NCBI RefSeq assembly: GCF_017254865.1
Contig: NZ_JAFKCV010000008.1
Coordinates: 122,263-186,262, forward strand
Source of the DNA: Bowmanella dokdonensis
GTDB lineage: Bacteria > Pseudomonadota > Gammaproteobacteria > Enterobacterales > Alteromonadaceae
Reading direction: 5' to 3'
Length of the DNA stretch: 64,000 nucleotides
Shown: piece by piece, positions 46,574 to 55,989 of the stretch
How positions within the stretch are numbered: position 1 is the first letter of the stretch
Layout: each line of letters begins with the position of its first letter
The notes under the pieces: generated by a model
The model's database searches: none
The model's input: only the letters and a program-made list of their open reading frames with translations
Told to the model about the DNA's origin: nothing
Made by a program: the position numbers and the translations under genes

Positions 46574-47716
46574 ATGCAAACCCCGCCCCTTTCCCTGTAT
46601 ATCCATATTCCCTGGTGTGTACAGAAATGCCCCTATTGTGACTTTAATTCCCATGGGCAGAAAAGCGCCTTGCCGGAGGCGGAATATATCAGCCACCTGC
46701 TGGATGATCTGGCCCTCGACGCACAATTGGTAGGCGACAGATCTGTGGACAGCATCTTCTTTGGCGGCGGCACCCCCAGTCTGTTTTCGGCGGCAGGCAT
46801 AGAACGTATTCTCAGTGGCGTGGCCCAGCGGGTGAATCTGTCCGCCACGGCGGAAATCACCCTGGAGGCCAATCCCGGCACAGTGGAAAGCGAAAAGTTC
46901 AACGCCTTTCGCCAGGCCGGCGTCAACCGCATTTCCATCGGCGTTCAGAGTTTTCAGGCCGACAAGCTTAAGGCGCTGGGGCGCATCCATGACAGCCGTC
47001 AGGCCCAACAGGCCGCCGGCTATGCCCAAAAGGCTAATCTGAACAGCTTTAACCTGGACCTGATGCATGGCCTGCCGGACCAGAGTCTGCAGGATGCCCT
47101 GTCGGATCTGCGCCAGGCTATAGCCCAGCAGCCGCCACATCTGTCCTGGTACCAACTGACCATTGAGCCCAATACCCTGTTTGCGTCTAAGCCGCCGGTG
47201 TTGCCTGAGGATGATATGCTATGGGAGATCCAGCAGCAGGGGCACACGTTGCTGGCTGAGGCCGGGTACCTTCAGTATGAAATCTCCGCCTACAGCCGCG
47301 ACGGCCATCAATGCAGGCACAACCTCAATTACTGGCGATTCGGCGACTACCTTGGCATAGGCTGCGGCGCCCATGGCAAGATTACCCGGGCCAGCGACAA
47401 TCAGATTTTACGCACCGTCAAGATCAAGCACCCCAAAGGCTATATGGATCTGTCCAGAGCCTATCTGCATGAGCAGCACGAAGTAGAAGAACAGGACCGC
47501 CCTTTTGAGTTTCTGATGAACAGGCTGCGTCTGGTGGAGCCCTGCCCCAGGGAAGACTACCCCGTCCTGACCGGACTGCCCGTCGAAGCCTTTGGGGTCA
47601 AAGACAAAATGGACAAAGCCGTGCAACTGGGGCTGCTGGATGAAACGGCTGAGCATTGGCAGGTCACCGAACAGGGCAGACGCTATCTGAACAGTCTGCT
47701 GGAAATGCTGGTGTAA
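46574..47716 (+). CDS. hemW: Heme chaperone HemW (radical SAM)
   Basis: Radical-SAM-family heme chaperone, often misnamed coproporphyrinogen oxidase. The start at 46574 gives MQTPPLSLYIHIPWCVQKCP with the cluster motif CVQKCPYCDFNSHG (CxxxCxxC then F and the fourth Cys replaced, as in HemW). FFGGGTPSLF and EITLEANPGTVE follow. The HemW C-terminal domain is present (FEFLMNRLRLVEP). It is 380 aa long. It is coupled to rdgB. Confidence 0.93.
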   Translation: MQTPPLSLYIHIPWCVQKCPYCDFNSHGQKSALPEAEYISHLLDDLALDAQLVGDRSVDSIFFGGGTPSLFSAAGIERILSGVAQRVNLSATAEITLEANPGTVESEKFNAFRQAGVNRISIGVQSFQADKLKALGRIHDSRQAQQAAGYAQKANLNSFNLDLMHGLPDQSLQDALSDLRQAIAQQPPHLSWYQLTIEPNTLFASKPPVLPEDDMLWEIQQQGHTLLAEAGYLQYEISAYSRDGHQCRHNLNYWRFGDYLGIGCGAHGKITRASDNQILRTVKIKHPKGYMDLSRAYLHEQHEVEEQDRPFEFLMNRLRLVEPCPREDYPVLTGLPVEAFGVKDKMDKAVQLGLLDETAEHWQVTEQGRRYLNSLLEMLV

Positions 47717-47833
47717 CGCCCCGCTCATCATGGCACACCCCCCGCTCACCCCTTACAGGATAGCAAAGGTTAGCGGAGCCCTTGCCTGGTGGCCTGGGGC
47801 TGCGATACTGAAGAAAAACGTCGAGCCCATCTT

Positions 47834-49696
47834 ATGAAAGCCCTGTTCAGCCTGTTAGTCTGTCTGTCATTGGTCGCCTGTGGCGGCTCAGGTGGCAATG
47901 ACACTGCTAATCCCCCCACCACGCCCACGCCGGGCCCCCAGTTGCCACAGATAGAGGATGTGGCGGATTACCAGTTGCCCGTTACTGAAGAGCTGGTTTT
48001 GCAGATCCGGGGGCAGCTTCAGGGCCTGAGTCTGGACAACTTTTTTGCTCAGTCCTATGCCCTGCTTGAAGCCAGGAATCCGGAAGTTGCCCTCAGCGAA
48101 GGTAAAGCTGACCAGTTGCTGAGCCTGAGCCTGACCAATATCTCCGACGACAAGCTCTTGCAGGACAGGGCGATTCAAGCGCTGATGCTGGAACTGTTAC
48201 AGGAATACCCGCTAGCTGAGCTCAGCGATGAGCAACGATTGTCCAAGCAGGTATACCAACATTACCTGCAACAACAACTGGATTGGGCCGATTATTATCT
48301 GTATTCCTATCCCGCCACCTACGGCAACTTCGGCTGGCCCGGACAAACAGAATTCCTGTTCACTGACCTGTTGCCGGTCACAGACCTTGCCCAGGCAGAG
48401 CAATATGTGCAATTGGCCGGACAGATTGGCCGCCGCCTGCGGCAGGTTGAAAGCTTGCTGGAAAGCCGCCGCGAAGCCGGTATTATTGAGCCCCGCACCA
48501 CCCTGAGTTTCTCCCTGGACCAGGTGCAGACACGGGCAGATCAGGCTGCGGAGGCCACGCCCTACTATTCAGTATTTAACGCTAAGCTTGGCGCAATAAG
48601 TAATATCCCCGGCAGCGACAAGCAGAGCTTGCGTGATCGTCTCAAGGCCACCTGGCAACAGATAATTCAGCCAGCCTATGCCTCCCTGGCGTCTTTGATG
48701 AGCCAGTTGCTCAGTCAGGCCCCAGCCAATGTAGGTTTCGGCCAGTATGAGGGCGGTGATGAATTCTATGCCTTTACCCTAAGTCACTATACCGACAGCC
48801 AGATGAGCGCCGCACAGATCCACCAGTTGGGGTTACAGGAGTTGGCGCGCATCCATGATGAACTACGAACGCTGTTTGACGAGCTGGGCTATCCACAGAA
48901 CGAATCGCTGCAACAACTGCTGCAAAGGGTGGCCAGTGATGGCGGTACTGTCGCCGGCAACCAGGCGGTGGGAATGTTCGAAGGCATAATCGATGCGGCC
49001 TACGCCGAGTTGCCCCGCTACTTCAATGCGTTGCCCCAACAAGAAGTGATCGTGATAGGGGGCCCCACTGGCGGCTACTACGTCAGTGGTTCGGATGACG
49101 GTACCCGTCCTGGCGCTTTTTATGCCCAGACCACCGGTAACCTGCCCTACTACACTATGCCGACACTGGCCTATCATGAGGCGGTACCGGGTCATCATCT
49201 GCAGATTGCCCTGGCCCAGGAGCTGGATCTGCCCGATTTCAGGCGCCGCACCAACTTCACTTCCTTCGTGGAAGGCTGGGGTCTTTACGCCGAGCGGCTG
49301 GCCAAGGATGTAGGCTGGTATGAAAATGACATCTACGGCGATATCGGCCGTTTGCAGTTTGAAGCCATGCGCGCAGCCAGACTGGTGCTGGACACTGGCA
49401 TCCATGCTATGGGTTGGACCTATCAGCAGGCGGAACAGTTTTCCCTGGAGAATGTAGGCGACAGGGGCACCATTGCCCGTTACAGCGTCTATCCGGGTCA
49501 GGCCACCGCCTATATGACCGGCCTGCTGGAATTTTTGCGCCTGCGGCAGATGGCACAGGCGGCGCTGGGGGACACCTTCGACCTCAAAGCCTTTCATCAG
49601 GTGCTGATCGGTCAGGGCTCGATGCCCATGTCCATGCTGGCCCCAAGAGTGGAAGACTTCATTCAGTCCCATGCTGAGGAAAGTCCTGCCGACTGA
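47834..49696 (+). CDS. DUF885 family lipoprotein, putative metallopeptidase
   Basis: The start at 47834 gives a lipoprotein signal with lipobox LVAC|G, and a Thr/Pro-rich spacer follows. The DUF885 region occupies most of the 620-aa product. The most conserved block is YHEAVPGHHLQIALAQE (a His-Glu-x-x-x-x-x-His-His type zinc motif), then FVEGWGLYAERLA and YPGQATAYMTG. DUF885 proteins are M32/M3-like gluzincin peptidases by fold; activity is not proven for most. It is likely anchored to a membrane and facing the periplasm or outside. Confidence 0.85.
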   Translation: MKALFSLLVCLSLVACGGSGGNDTANPPTTPTPGPQLPQIEDVADYQLPVTEELVLQIRGQLQGLSLDNFFAQSYALLEARNPEVALSEGKADQLLSLSLTNISDDKLLQDRAIQALMLELLQEYPLAELSDEQRLSKQVYQHYLQQQLDWADYYLYSYPATYGNFGWPGQTEFLFTDLLPVTDLAQAEQYVQLAGQIGRRLRQVESLLESRREAGIIEPRTTLSFSLDQVQTRADQAAEATPYYSVFNAKLGAISNIPGSDKQSLRDRLKATWQQIIQPAYASLASLMSQLLSQAPANVGFGQYEGGDEFYAFTLSHYTDSQMSAAQIHQLGLQELARIHDELRTLFDELGYPQNESLQQLLQRVASDGGTVAGNQAVGMFEGIIDAAYAELPRYFNALPQQEVIVIGGPTGGYYVSGSDDGTRPGAFYAQTTGNLPYYTMPTLAYHEAVPGHHLQIALAQELDLPDFRRRTNFTSFVEGWGLYAERLAKDVGWYENDIYGDIGRLQFEAMRAARLVLDTGIHAMGWTYQQAEQFSLENVGDRGTIARYSVYPGQATAYMTGLLEFLRLRQMAQAALGDTFDLKAFHQVLIGQGSMPMSMLAPRVEDFIQSHAEESPAD

Positions 49697-49768
49697 TATG
49701 GGGACTGTGTTAGCCTAATGCCAACAGGGTCTGAAACAGACCGACCGCATGGCTAAACAGGGACCTGT

Positions 49769-50890
49769 ATGCAGCAAGAAAAACTCGAATATCGCTTTTT
49801 TATCCTGTCACTGGTAATGGTAACCCTATTGTTCGGTTACCTGCTCCAATCCTTTTTCGGCGTGATCTTCTGGTCCAGTGTGATCGGCATTATGTTTCAT
49901 CCGCTGTACTCCAAACTCAACAGCGCTTTTGGCTCGAAACCCAATCTGGCGGCCATGACCACGTTGCTGATCTGCTGTGTGATGGTGATAGTGCCGACCC
50001 TGCTTATAGTAGGCTCCTTTTTCCAGGAAGGGGCCAGGCTCTACCAGAAGCTGGACAGCGGCGAACTGGATCCGGGAAGCTATATCGAACAGATAAAATC
50101 CTCTTTCCCCATTGTGCAGGAGTTTCTCGGCCGCTTCGGCATTGATCTGGACAACCTTAAGTCCAGGCTGGCAGAAGGCGCCATCGCCGGCAGCCGGTTC
50201 CTGGCCGAAAACGCGGTACAGTTGGGTCAGGGCACCATGGCCTTCTTCCTGCAGGTGGGCGTCTTTCTCTACCTGAGTTACTTCCTGTTGCGAGACGGCC
50301 CGCAAATCATTGCCATACTGATCCGGGCCCTGCCCCTGGGTGATGAAAGAGAGCATCTGCTGTTCAGGAAATTCTCCGAAGTCACCCGCGCCACCATTAA
50401 AGGCAACCTGGTAGTGGCCGCGGTCCAAGGGTTCCTTGGGGGCCTGATATTCTGGTTCCTGGGCTTACCCAGTCCCCTGTTGTGGGGGGTGGTCATGACC
50501 CTCTTGTCCCTGGTGCCTGTGGTGGGCGCGGCCATAATCTGGGCTCCGGTGGCCCTGTATCTGCTGGCTTCGGGTAGCTGGACCGACGGCATCATCCTGA
50601 TCGCCTTCGGCGCAGGGGTGATCGGCCTGGTGGACAACCTGTTGCGCCCTGTACTGGTGGGCCGGGATACCGCACTGCCAGACTATCTGGTACTGCTGTC
50701 GACCCTGGGGGGATTTGCCATGTTCGGTATGAGCGGCTTTGTCATGGGTCCCCTGGTGGCCGCCCTGTTCCTGAGCTTCTGGGAGATCTTTATCCGCGAA
50801 TTCAATCCCAGCTTCGACCCTCACCATCTGGATGCAGAAAAGGAGCTGGAGGAATGGCAGGGGGAGGACAGTAAAGCGAGGGACGAGTGA
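49769..50890 (+). CDS. AI-2E family transporter (PerM-like)
   Basis: Integral membrane protein with seven to eight hydrophobic segments over 373 aa. Typical blocks are LFGYLLQSFFGVIFWSSVIG near the N-terminus, ATIKGNLVVAAVQGFLGGLIFW in the middle, and DNLLRPVLVGRDTALPDYLVLLSTLGGF near the C-terminus. The family includes TqsA (AI-2 export) and osmolyte/Na exporters; the function here cannot be told. It ends in a Glu-rich tail. A long inverted repeat follows 20 bases after the stop. Confidence 0.85.
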   Translation: MQQEKLEYRFFILSLVMVTLLFGYLLQSFFGVIFWSSVIGIMFHPLYSKLNSAFGSKPNLAAMTTLLICCVMVIVPTLLIVGSFFQEGARLYQKLDSGELDPGSYIEQIKSSFPIVQEFLGRFGIDLDNLKSRLAEGAIAGSRFLAENAVQLGQGTMAFFLQVGVFLYLSYFLLRDGPQIIAILIRALPLGDEREHLLFRKFSEVTRATIKGNLVVAAVQGFLGGLIFWFLGLPSPLLWGVVMTLLSLVPVVGAAIIWAPVALYLLASGSWTDGIILIAFGAGVIGLVDNLLRPVLVGRDTALPDYLVLLSTLGGFAMFGMSGFVMGPLVAALFLSFWEIFIREFNPSFDPHHLDAEKELEEWQGEDSKARDE

Positions 50891-50909
50891 CGAGAATTAC
50901 TGTCCAGGC

Positions 50910-50955
50910 AGTGAAGCATCACGGGTAACACGTTCATTGCCCGTGATGCCTCACT
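50910..50955. terminator. Long inverted repeat between convergent genes
   Basis: AGTGAAGCATCACGGG (50910-50925) pairs with CCCGTGATGCCTCACT (50940-50955) with one mismatch, 14-base loop. It lies between the AI-2E gene (plus) and the chemoreceptor gene (minus), so a bidirectional terminator is likely. No long T-run follows on either strand. Confidence 0.6.
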
Positions 50956-50991
50956 TGTGACTTTGTCACTGGTTGCTTGTCACTGCCCCAC

Positions 50992-52200
50992 TTACAAAAA
51001 CCGCTGTAACTGTTTCTGGGTAGTCTCGGTTTCGACTTTCAGTTCCTGGATATCCTTTTCCACCTGCTGCATATCGACCCGGATTTGCGCCCCCAGGTCA
51101 GAAATGCTGGCAACCGAGGCGTGGGCTTCGTCGTAAGTTCGCTTAAGGGCATGCACCGAATCGCCAATATCGGCCAGCAGGTGATTGTTCTGTTCCAATT
51201 GCGCCACCATCTGCTGGAACTGATCACTGGTGGTGCCGATATCCGTCTGGGCCCGATCCGCCACTTTAATCAACTGGGCCGATTCGGACTGGGTGTTTTT
51301 CACCAACCCTTCCATCTGATTGATAAAGGCATTGATCTGGCCGGTGGCATCATTCACCTTGACCGACAGGGTTCGAACCTCATCGGCCACCACGGCGAAG
51401 CCGCGGCCCGCTTCCCCCGCCCGGGCCGCCTCAATGGCGGCATTCAGGGCCAGCAGGTTGGTCTGGTCGGAAAACTCCTGGACCATCTTGAGGATATTGC
51501 GAATATTGTCGGCATTGTCCTTCATACCGCCCACTGTGGCGTCAAACTCCTTGAGCAGGCTGTCGATATCCCCGATATCGCTGGCCAGGTGCACCAGCCG
51601 CTCCCTTGAACTCCGGGCGGCGCTGAGGTTCTCTGTGGTGGCTTCGGCCACTTCATCGGTCTTGCTGACGATAGCCTGGATCTCGTCATTGACCTGTTGA
51701 CTGGAGGAAAAAATCTCGTCGCTGATCTTATCCTGGCGTCTGGCGTTGCTGGCGCTATTGTTGATCTTGCCAAGTACCGTCTGGTTTTTGTTGCTGGCTT
51801 CCAGGGCATGGGCGCTGATATCCCTGAGCAGGGATGACAGATTGGCCACGAAAGTATTGTATCCCTCTGATACCTGGCGGAACTCGTCAAAGGTAAAAGC
51901 CGGCAGGCGCCCCGACAGGTCGCCCTGCTTATTATTGATTTCGTCCAGGGTCGCCACCATCGCCTTGACCGGCCGCACAATCAGATGGTGCATATAGAAA
52001 ATGGTAAACAGGAACACCAGCACGCTGAGTATGCCCAGCACCAGATGCAGGGCCGTTGATTTGGCCCAGCTCGCCTCGGAAAAGGCCAGCCACAGGGCCA
52101 GGACCTGAAACAGGTAGAGAAAGGTCAGGTTGCCGATAATCTTGCGGCTGAGGGTATGAAAGAAGGTCTTTTCGACGAAGTTGTACAGTTCCTGAAACAT
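50992..52200 (-). CDS. Methyl-accepting chemotaxis protein without large sensor domain
   Basis: Chemoreceptor of 402 aa. Two membrane segments near the N-terminus (about 22-40 NLTFLYLFQVLALWLAF and 50-68 LHLVLGILSVLVFLFTIFYM) enclose only a short loop. A HAMP-like segment follows (RPVKAMVATLDEINNKQGDL). The signalling domain has the hairpin tip EFSDQTNLLALNAAIEAARA, then GEAGRGFAVVADEVRTLS. With no periplasmic sensor domain it probably senses an internal or membrane state. No CheR-binding pentapeptide is seen at the C-terminus (QKQLQRFL). Confidence 0.92.
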   Translation of the reverse strand: MFQELYNFVEKTFFHTLSRKIIGNLTFLYLFQVLALWLAFSEASWAKSTALHLVLGILSVLVFLFTIFYMHHLIVRPVKAMVATLDEINNKQGDLSGRLPAFTFDEFRQVSEGYNTFVANLSSLLRDISAHALEASNKNQTVLGKINNSASNARRQDKISDEIFSSSQQVNDEIQAIVSKTDEVAEATTENLSAARSSRERLVHLASDIGDIDSLLKEFDATVGGMKDNADNIRNILKMVQEFSDQTNLLALNAAIEAARAGEAGRGFAVVADEVRTLSVKVNDATGQINAFINQMEGLVKNTQSESAQLIKVADRAQTDIGTTSDQFQQMVAQLEQNNHLLADIGDSVHALKRTYDEAHASVASISDLGAQIRVDMQQVEKDIQELKVETETTQKQLQRFL

Positions 52201-52338
52201 CTCAGCTCCTGATTAGGCAGATAATCGGCAAGCCATAAAAGTTACACAATTCCGACCGGCGGGGAAATGATGTAAATCATCTTTTTGGTCATTGGGCCCG
52301 GTGCCTGCCTGAACAGAGGGGCCTTCATACCCATCGGA

Positions 52339-53124
52339 TTATTTACTGGCAGGGGGAGTGCCGGTGACGATCAGATCGTAGGGCTTCAGTTCGGGAACAG
52401 TGTCCCGGAGCAACTCTTCGACCCGATCCAGGCGTTTTATTTCATCACAGAACCACTCGGCTTTCTTACGCAGGCTGTTGGCCTTGGGCCCGATGCGCCG
52501 TTCGATTTCCGCACCGACATTTTCCAGCCTGGCCGACAGTTCCTCCATACGTTTTTCCATACTGGTGTCGCCCTCGGAGGCCAGGCCGCCAATGGCTGAC
52601 AGAATACCGCCCACCGAGGTGCTCAGCGCTTGTTCGATCTCCTCTTCCAGCTCCGGATCCATAAACTCATCGACATTTTCCAGGCTGCGCGGCCCGATGT
52701 AATAATTATCGCTGGCGCGGATAAATTTGGTCTTCACTTTCTGGTTGACCCGCCAAAGGGCCTTTTGCAGACGCTCATAGCTTTCATGGTCGCTGCCCAC
52801 CAGTCCCACATACACGTGGTCCACCGCACCGATGGCCAGATCCACCCCTTCGGTGGCCAGCAGAATGATCTTTGGCACCGCATAGTGGAGTCCCTCGGCC
52901 AGTTCCCTGAGGGGCTCCAGTTGCGATTCGTTCAGTTCTATCCAATGCCCGCCAACGATCAACTGATTGGCCTGGTTGATCTGGTATAGGGTGCGGGTAT
53001 CCTGGATAACACGGATATGCCGCTTATTGACCACCAGGCCGTACTGCAGATCCGCCTCGCACTTAAACGCGGCCTGGACCGGCAGTCCGGCAGTCAGCAA
53101 CAACAGCAACAGTATTCTCAACAT
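52339..53124 (-). CDS. YggN-like periplasmic protein (DUF2884)
   Basis: The 261-aa protein has a signal peptide (MLRILLLLLLTAGLPVQA). Its body has the DUF2884/YggN pattern: FKCEADLQYGLVVNKRHIRV, then GGHWIELNESQLEPLRELAEG and YVGLVGSDHESYERL. A helical, acidic C-terminal half follows (MDPELEEEIEQALS, EELSARLENVGAEIERRIG). The molecular function of the family is unknown. It is a single gene; the PAS gene lies 141 bases upstream on the same strand. Confidence 0.75.
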   Translation of the reverse strand: MLRILLLLLLTAGLPVQAAFKCEADLQYGLVVNKRHIRVIQDTRTLYQINQANQLIVGGHWIELNESQLEPLRELAEGLHYAVPKIILLATEGVDLAIGAVDHVYVGLVGSDHESYERLQKALWRVNQKVKTKFIRASDNYYIGPRSLENVDEFMDPELEEEIEQALSTSVGGILSAIGGLASEGDTSMEKRMEELSARLENVGAEIERRIGPKANSLRKKAEWFCDEIKRLDRVEELLRDTVPELKPYDLIVTGTPPASK

Positions 53125-53265
53125 CTCGGTTACTCGGGCCCTTTGGGCGAATTCTTATCGATATTGTGCACCCGGCTGGCAGGAACACAAAGAGTCGCCG
53201 GACAAGCAGGATAAAAAACGGGTTGACTGGCGTTATGTGGTGAAAGGCCGGAGGGCCAGACGGGA

Positions 53266-53757
53266 TCAGCCGCCGGCCCGCTCATTAAGCTCACTCAGGG
53301 TGACCTGGGCGGACTCCAGCAGCTTCTTGCCGGCCGCCACGTCGGTAACGTCGTAGATCATCATGCAGATATCCTCCACCTTGCCGGTGGTACTGGTCAA
53401 AGGCGACAGGGTAATGTTCTGGTACATCACATCTTCGGTGCCGGTGATGGGCCGGTAGTTGGGGAATTTAAGCAGATAGGGACGCTGTTCCCAGATCATA
53501 AAAGCCCGGTTCCTCAGCTCGAATACCGGTCTGGCCTTGCTGCTGAACCATTTACGATCCACCTCAGGAAACAAATCGAACAGGCACTTGCCACGTACCT
53601 GGCTGGGCAGCATGCCCGAGTGACTTTCCATAAAGCCGTTCCAAAGCTTGATACGAAACGTCCGGTCCAGCACTACCAGGCCCACATCCACCGTCTGCAG
53701 CATTTCCATCAGCCAGTGGAATTCGGCCATTTCACCCAGGGCATGGTTATCTTGCAT
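53266..53757 (-). CDS. PAS domain signalling protein
   Basis: The 163-aa cytoplasmic protein is essentially one PAS domain: VDVGLVVLDRTFRIKLWNGF, ESHSGMLPSQVRGKCLFDLFPE, and an end strand pair ENITLSPLT-like with VEDICMMIYDVTDVA. A short helical tail follows (AAGKKLLESAQVTLSELN) with no output domain. It would act by protein contact, most likely with the REC-CheC protein encoded 18 bases upstream in the same operon. A bound cofactor cannot be told from sequence. Confidence 0.85.
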   Translation of the reverse strand: MQDNHALGEMAEFHWLMEMLQTVDVGLVVLDRTFRIKLWNGFMESHSGMLPSQVRGKCLFDLFPEVDRKWFSSKARPVFELRNRAFMIWEQRPYLLKFPNYRPITGTEDVMYQNITLSPLTSTTGKVEDICMMIYDVTDVAAGKKLLESAQVTLSELNERAGG

Positions 53758-53775
53758 AAGGACCTCTGTTCACAC

Positions 53776-54771
53776 TCAATCCTCCAGCAGGTGGGAGAGT
53801 TTGTCGTTCATGATCTTCATTGACTCTTCAGTCACCAGCAGGATCAGATCGCACTGCACTTTGTAACCTTCCAGGCCGTAACTCAGCTCGATGGCCAGGG
53901 TGCGGCGCCAGCGGGTCTTGTTGGTGTTGATCAATTCGGCGATATTACGGTGCTGGCCCAGTACCACCGGGTGGCCCTGGCTGAAATGCATATCCAGTTG
54001 CGTGGCCAGTCCGTTCAGGCAGGTGCCGATAAGGATATTGGCCGCATCCATCAGCAGTTCCAGTTGTACCCTGTCATCCACTTCGTCGCGGATATCCATG
54101 ATTTTGGCCACATCATTAAAGCTTGAATCGCTGAGAATAAACAACGCCTCGCCGCAGATGCCCGGGCCAACAAATCCCTGGCAGATACCGGACACCGTCT
54201 CCTTGTCCTCGATGTCCTGCAACATCATTGTGAGTTCCGAGGCTTCGATAAGATTCACATTGGGAATGGGCAGTTTGACAAAGACGTTGAGGATCCTCGC
54301 CAGGTGATCGCCGGCCTGGCCCATGGCGATATTGGTAATTTCCTGGTAGCAGTCGCGAATGGCTGGTTCCAGCCGATCCAGCTGTGGCTTCTCCACTGCG
54401 GCCTTTTCCTGAAAGATGCCGTTTTGGATCAGCAGCTTATGCAGTCTCTCCGGCTTGATGGGCTTCTCGATAAAATCCAGTGCGCCCAGTTTCCTCACGC
54501 GCTCGTGGGCTTCGGGCTGGATATCGCCTGAGATCACAATCACCGCGGTGTCGAGCTTCTCTTTCTGAATGGCTTCCAGCACCTGATAGCCGTCCATCAC
54601 CGGCATATTCAAGTCCAGCAGTAGCATTTGCCCCTTACCTTCCCTGAGCGCCGCAACCGCTTCTTCGCCGTGCTTGGCAAAATGCACGGCAACCTCCCAG
54701 TCGCTGGGCAGGCACTTGGCCACCTGCTTGCGCGCTACTTGTGAATCGTCACAGATCAGTACTGAAAACAT
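53776..54771 (-). CDS. Response regulator with C-terminal CheC-like domain
   Basis: Residues 1-120 form a receiver domain: FSVLICDDSQVARKQVAKCL, the phosphoacceptor in MLLLDLNMPVMDGYQV, and IVISGDIQ and FIEKPIKPE for the Thr/Ser and Lys. The C-terminal part (about 140-331) is CheC/FliY-like: QEITNIAMGQAGDHLARIL, ELLMDAANILIGTCLNGLA. The N-x-x(2)-x-E/N type pattern found in CheY-P phosphatases appears in part. It may remove phosphate from CheY or from its own receiver, adding control to the chemotaxis block at 1-7425. Confidence 0.85.
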   Translation of the reverse strand: MFSVLICDDSQVARKQVAKCLPSDWEVAVHFAKHGEEAVAALREGKGQMLLLDLNMPVMDGYQVLEAIQKEKLDTAVIVISGDIQPEAHERVRKLGALDFIEKPIKPERLHKLLIQNGIFQEKAAVEKPQLDRLEPAIRDCYQEITNIAMGQAGDHLARILNVFVKLPIPNVNLIEASELTMMLQDIEDKETVSGICQGFVGPGICGEALFILSDSSFNDVAKIMDIRDEVDDRVQLELLMDAANILIGTCLNGLATQLDMHFSQGHPVVLGQHRNIAELINTNKTRWRRTLAIELSYGLEGYKVQCDLILLVTEESMKIMNDKLSHLLED

Positions 54772-55038
54772 AATTAAGGCCGCTGTATGCGAAAACTGCT
54801 CAACAAGTCATGGCATGGGATCCCTGGCCGAGGATCATTTGATCCAGATACCGGGATTCGTGCGTAATATTATTGTTAGCAACAATCCACTGATTTACCA
54901 ATGGTTAATTCCATCCACACAGCCGACTGGTGAATAATCCAGCATGTACAGGGTACGGCACCTGGACATCGGGCGACCTCTGGATATTCAGGATTAACAT
55001 GAACATACTGGCAGTTGGATCACAGACTGGTAGCCATA

Positions 55039-55989
55039 ATGCAGAAAAAAAGCCTAATGACCCTGACCTTCCTGGTCCTGTCCGCCAAAGTGACTGCCAC
55101 CGGCAGTTCACTGGTTGCCACCGGCGGCATCACCAGCTTCGAGGGCACAGCCGGCGGCGGCATTACGCCCTGGGCCATGATCGCCGGCTACGGCAGCCGT
55201 GAAGAAATTGCCGGCACCGCTGCCCTGCAGCAACTGGATCTGGGTGAATACCAGTTGCGCACCTTCGGCGCGGCCGTGGGTATCTATGACAGGGTCGAGC
55301 TGTCTGTGCAGCGGCAGAACCTGAAAATCGGCTCCGGCATCGTCGGCAACGTCTTTAACCTGCTCACGGCCGGGGCCGTGGATACGGCGCCGGGCACGGA
55401 TATCGAACAGGATATTGTCGGTCTTAAGGTCAAACTGTTCGGCGATGCCATCTTCGATCAGGACACCTGGATACCGCAGGTCTCGGCCGGCGTGCAGTAC
55501 AAGAAAAACCGTGATTTCGCCACCTCTCTGCCCCTGTCAGACGGTACGATCCCCCTGCCGGGGACCGGCGTGCCCATGCTGCTGGGAGCCGGAGAAGATT
55601 CGGGCACCGATCTTTACCTGTCCGCCTCCAAGCTATGGCTTGGTGCGGCCATGGGCAACAACCTGCTGATGAACCTCACCGCCCGCATGACCAAAGCCAA
55701 CACCTTTGGCCTGCTGGGCTTCGAGTCAGCCACGGACGACGGCTATAAGCTGGAATGGGAAGGCTCCCTGGCCCTTTTACCCTCACCTTCCACGGCCATT
55801 GGCGTTGAGTGGCGCACCCAGACTAACCGGCTTGGGGGGCTGGCTGAGGAAAAAACGGTGACGGATTTATTTATCGCCTATTTTCCCAGCAAGGACTGGT
55901 CGCTGACCGCCGCCTATGTGGACCTGGGCAGACTGCCCTTCGATGAAAAAGCCAGCGGCCTTTACTTATCAGCAACGGTGAACCTATGA
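55039..55989 (+). CDS. DUF3034 family outer-membrane-like protein
   Basis: The start at 55039 gives a signal peptide (MQKKSLMTLTFLVLSAKVTA) and a 316-aa product rich in beta-strand patterns (TGGITSFEGTAGGGITPWAM; YGSREEIAGTAALQQLDLGE; AAYVDLGRLPFDEKASGLYL). It ends in an aromatic-poor but alternating strand, LYLSATVNL. DUF3034 proteins are predicted outer-membrane barrels of unknown function. The stop overlaps the globin start by four bases, which suggests a two-gene operon. Confidence 0.8.
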   Translation: MQKKSLMTLTFLVLSAKVTATGSSLVATGGITSFEGTAGGGITPWAMIAGYGSREEIAGTAALQQLDLGEYQLRTFGAAVGIYDRVELSVQRQNLKIGSGIVGNVFNLLTAGAVDTAPGTDIEQDIVGLKVKLFGDAIFDQDTWIPQVSAGVQYKKNRDFATSLPLSDGTIPLPGTGVPMLLGAGEDSGTDLYLSASKLWLGAAMGNNLLMNLTARMTKANTFGLLGFESATDDGYKLEWEGSLALLPSPSTAIGVEWRTQTNRLGGLAEEKTVTDLFIAYFPSKDWSLTAAYVDLGRLPFDEKASGLYLSATVNL

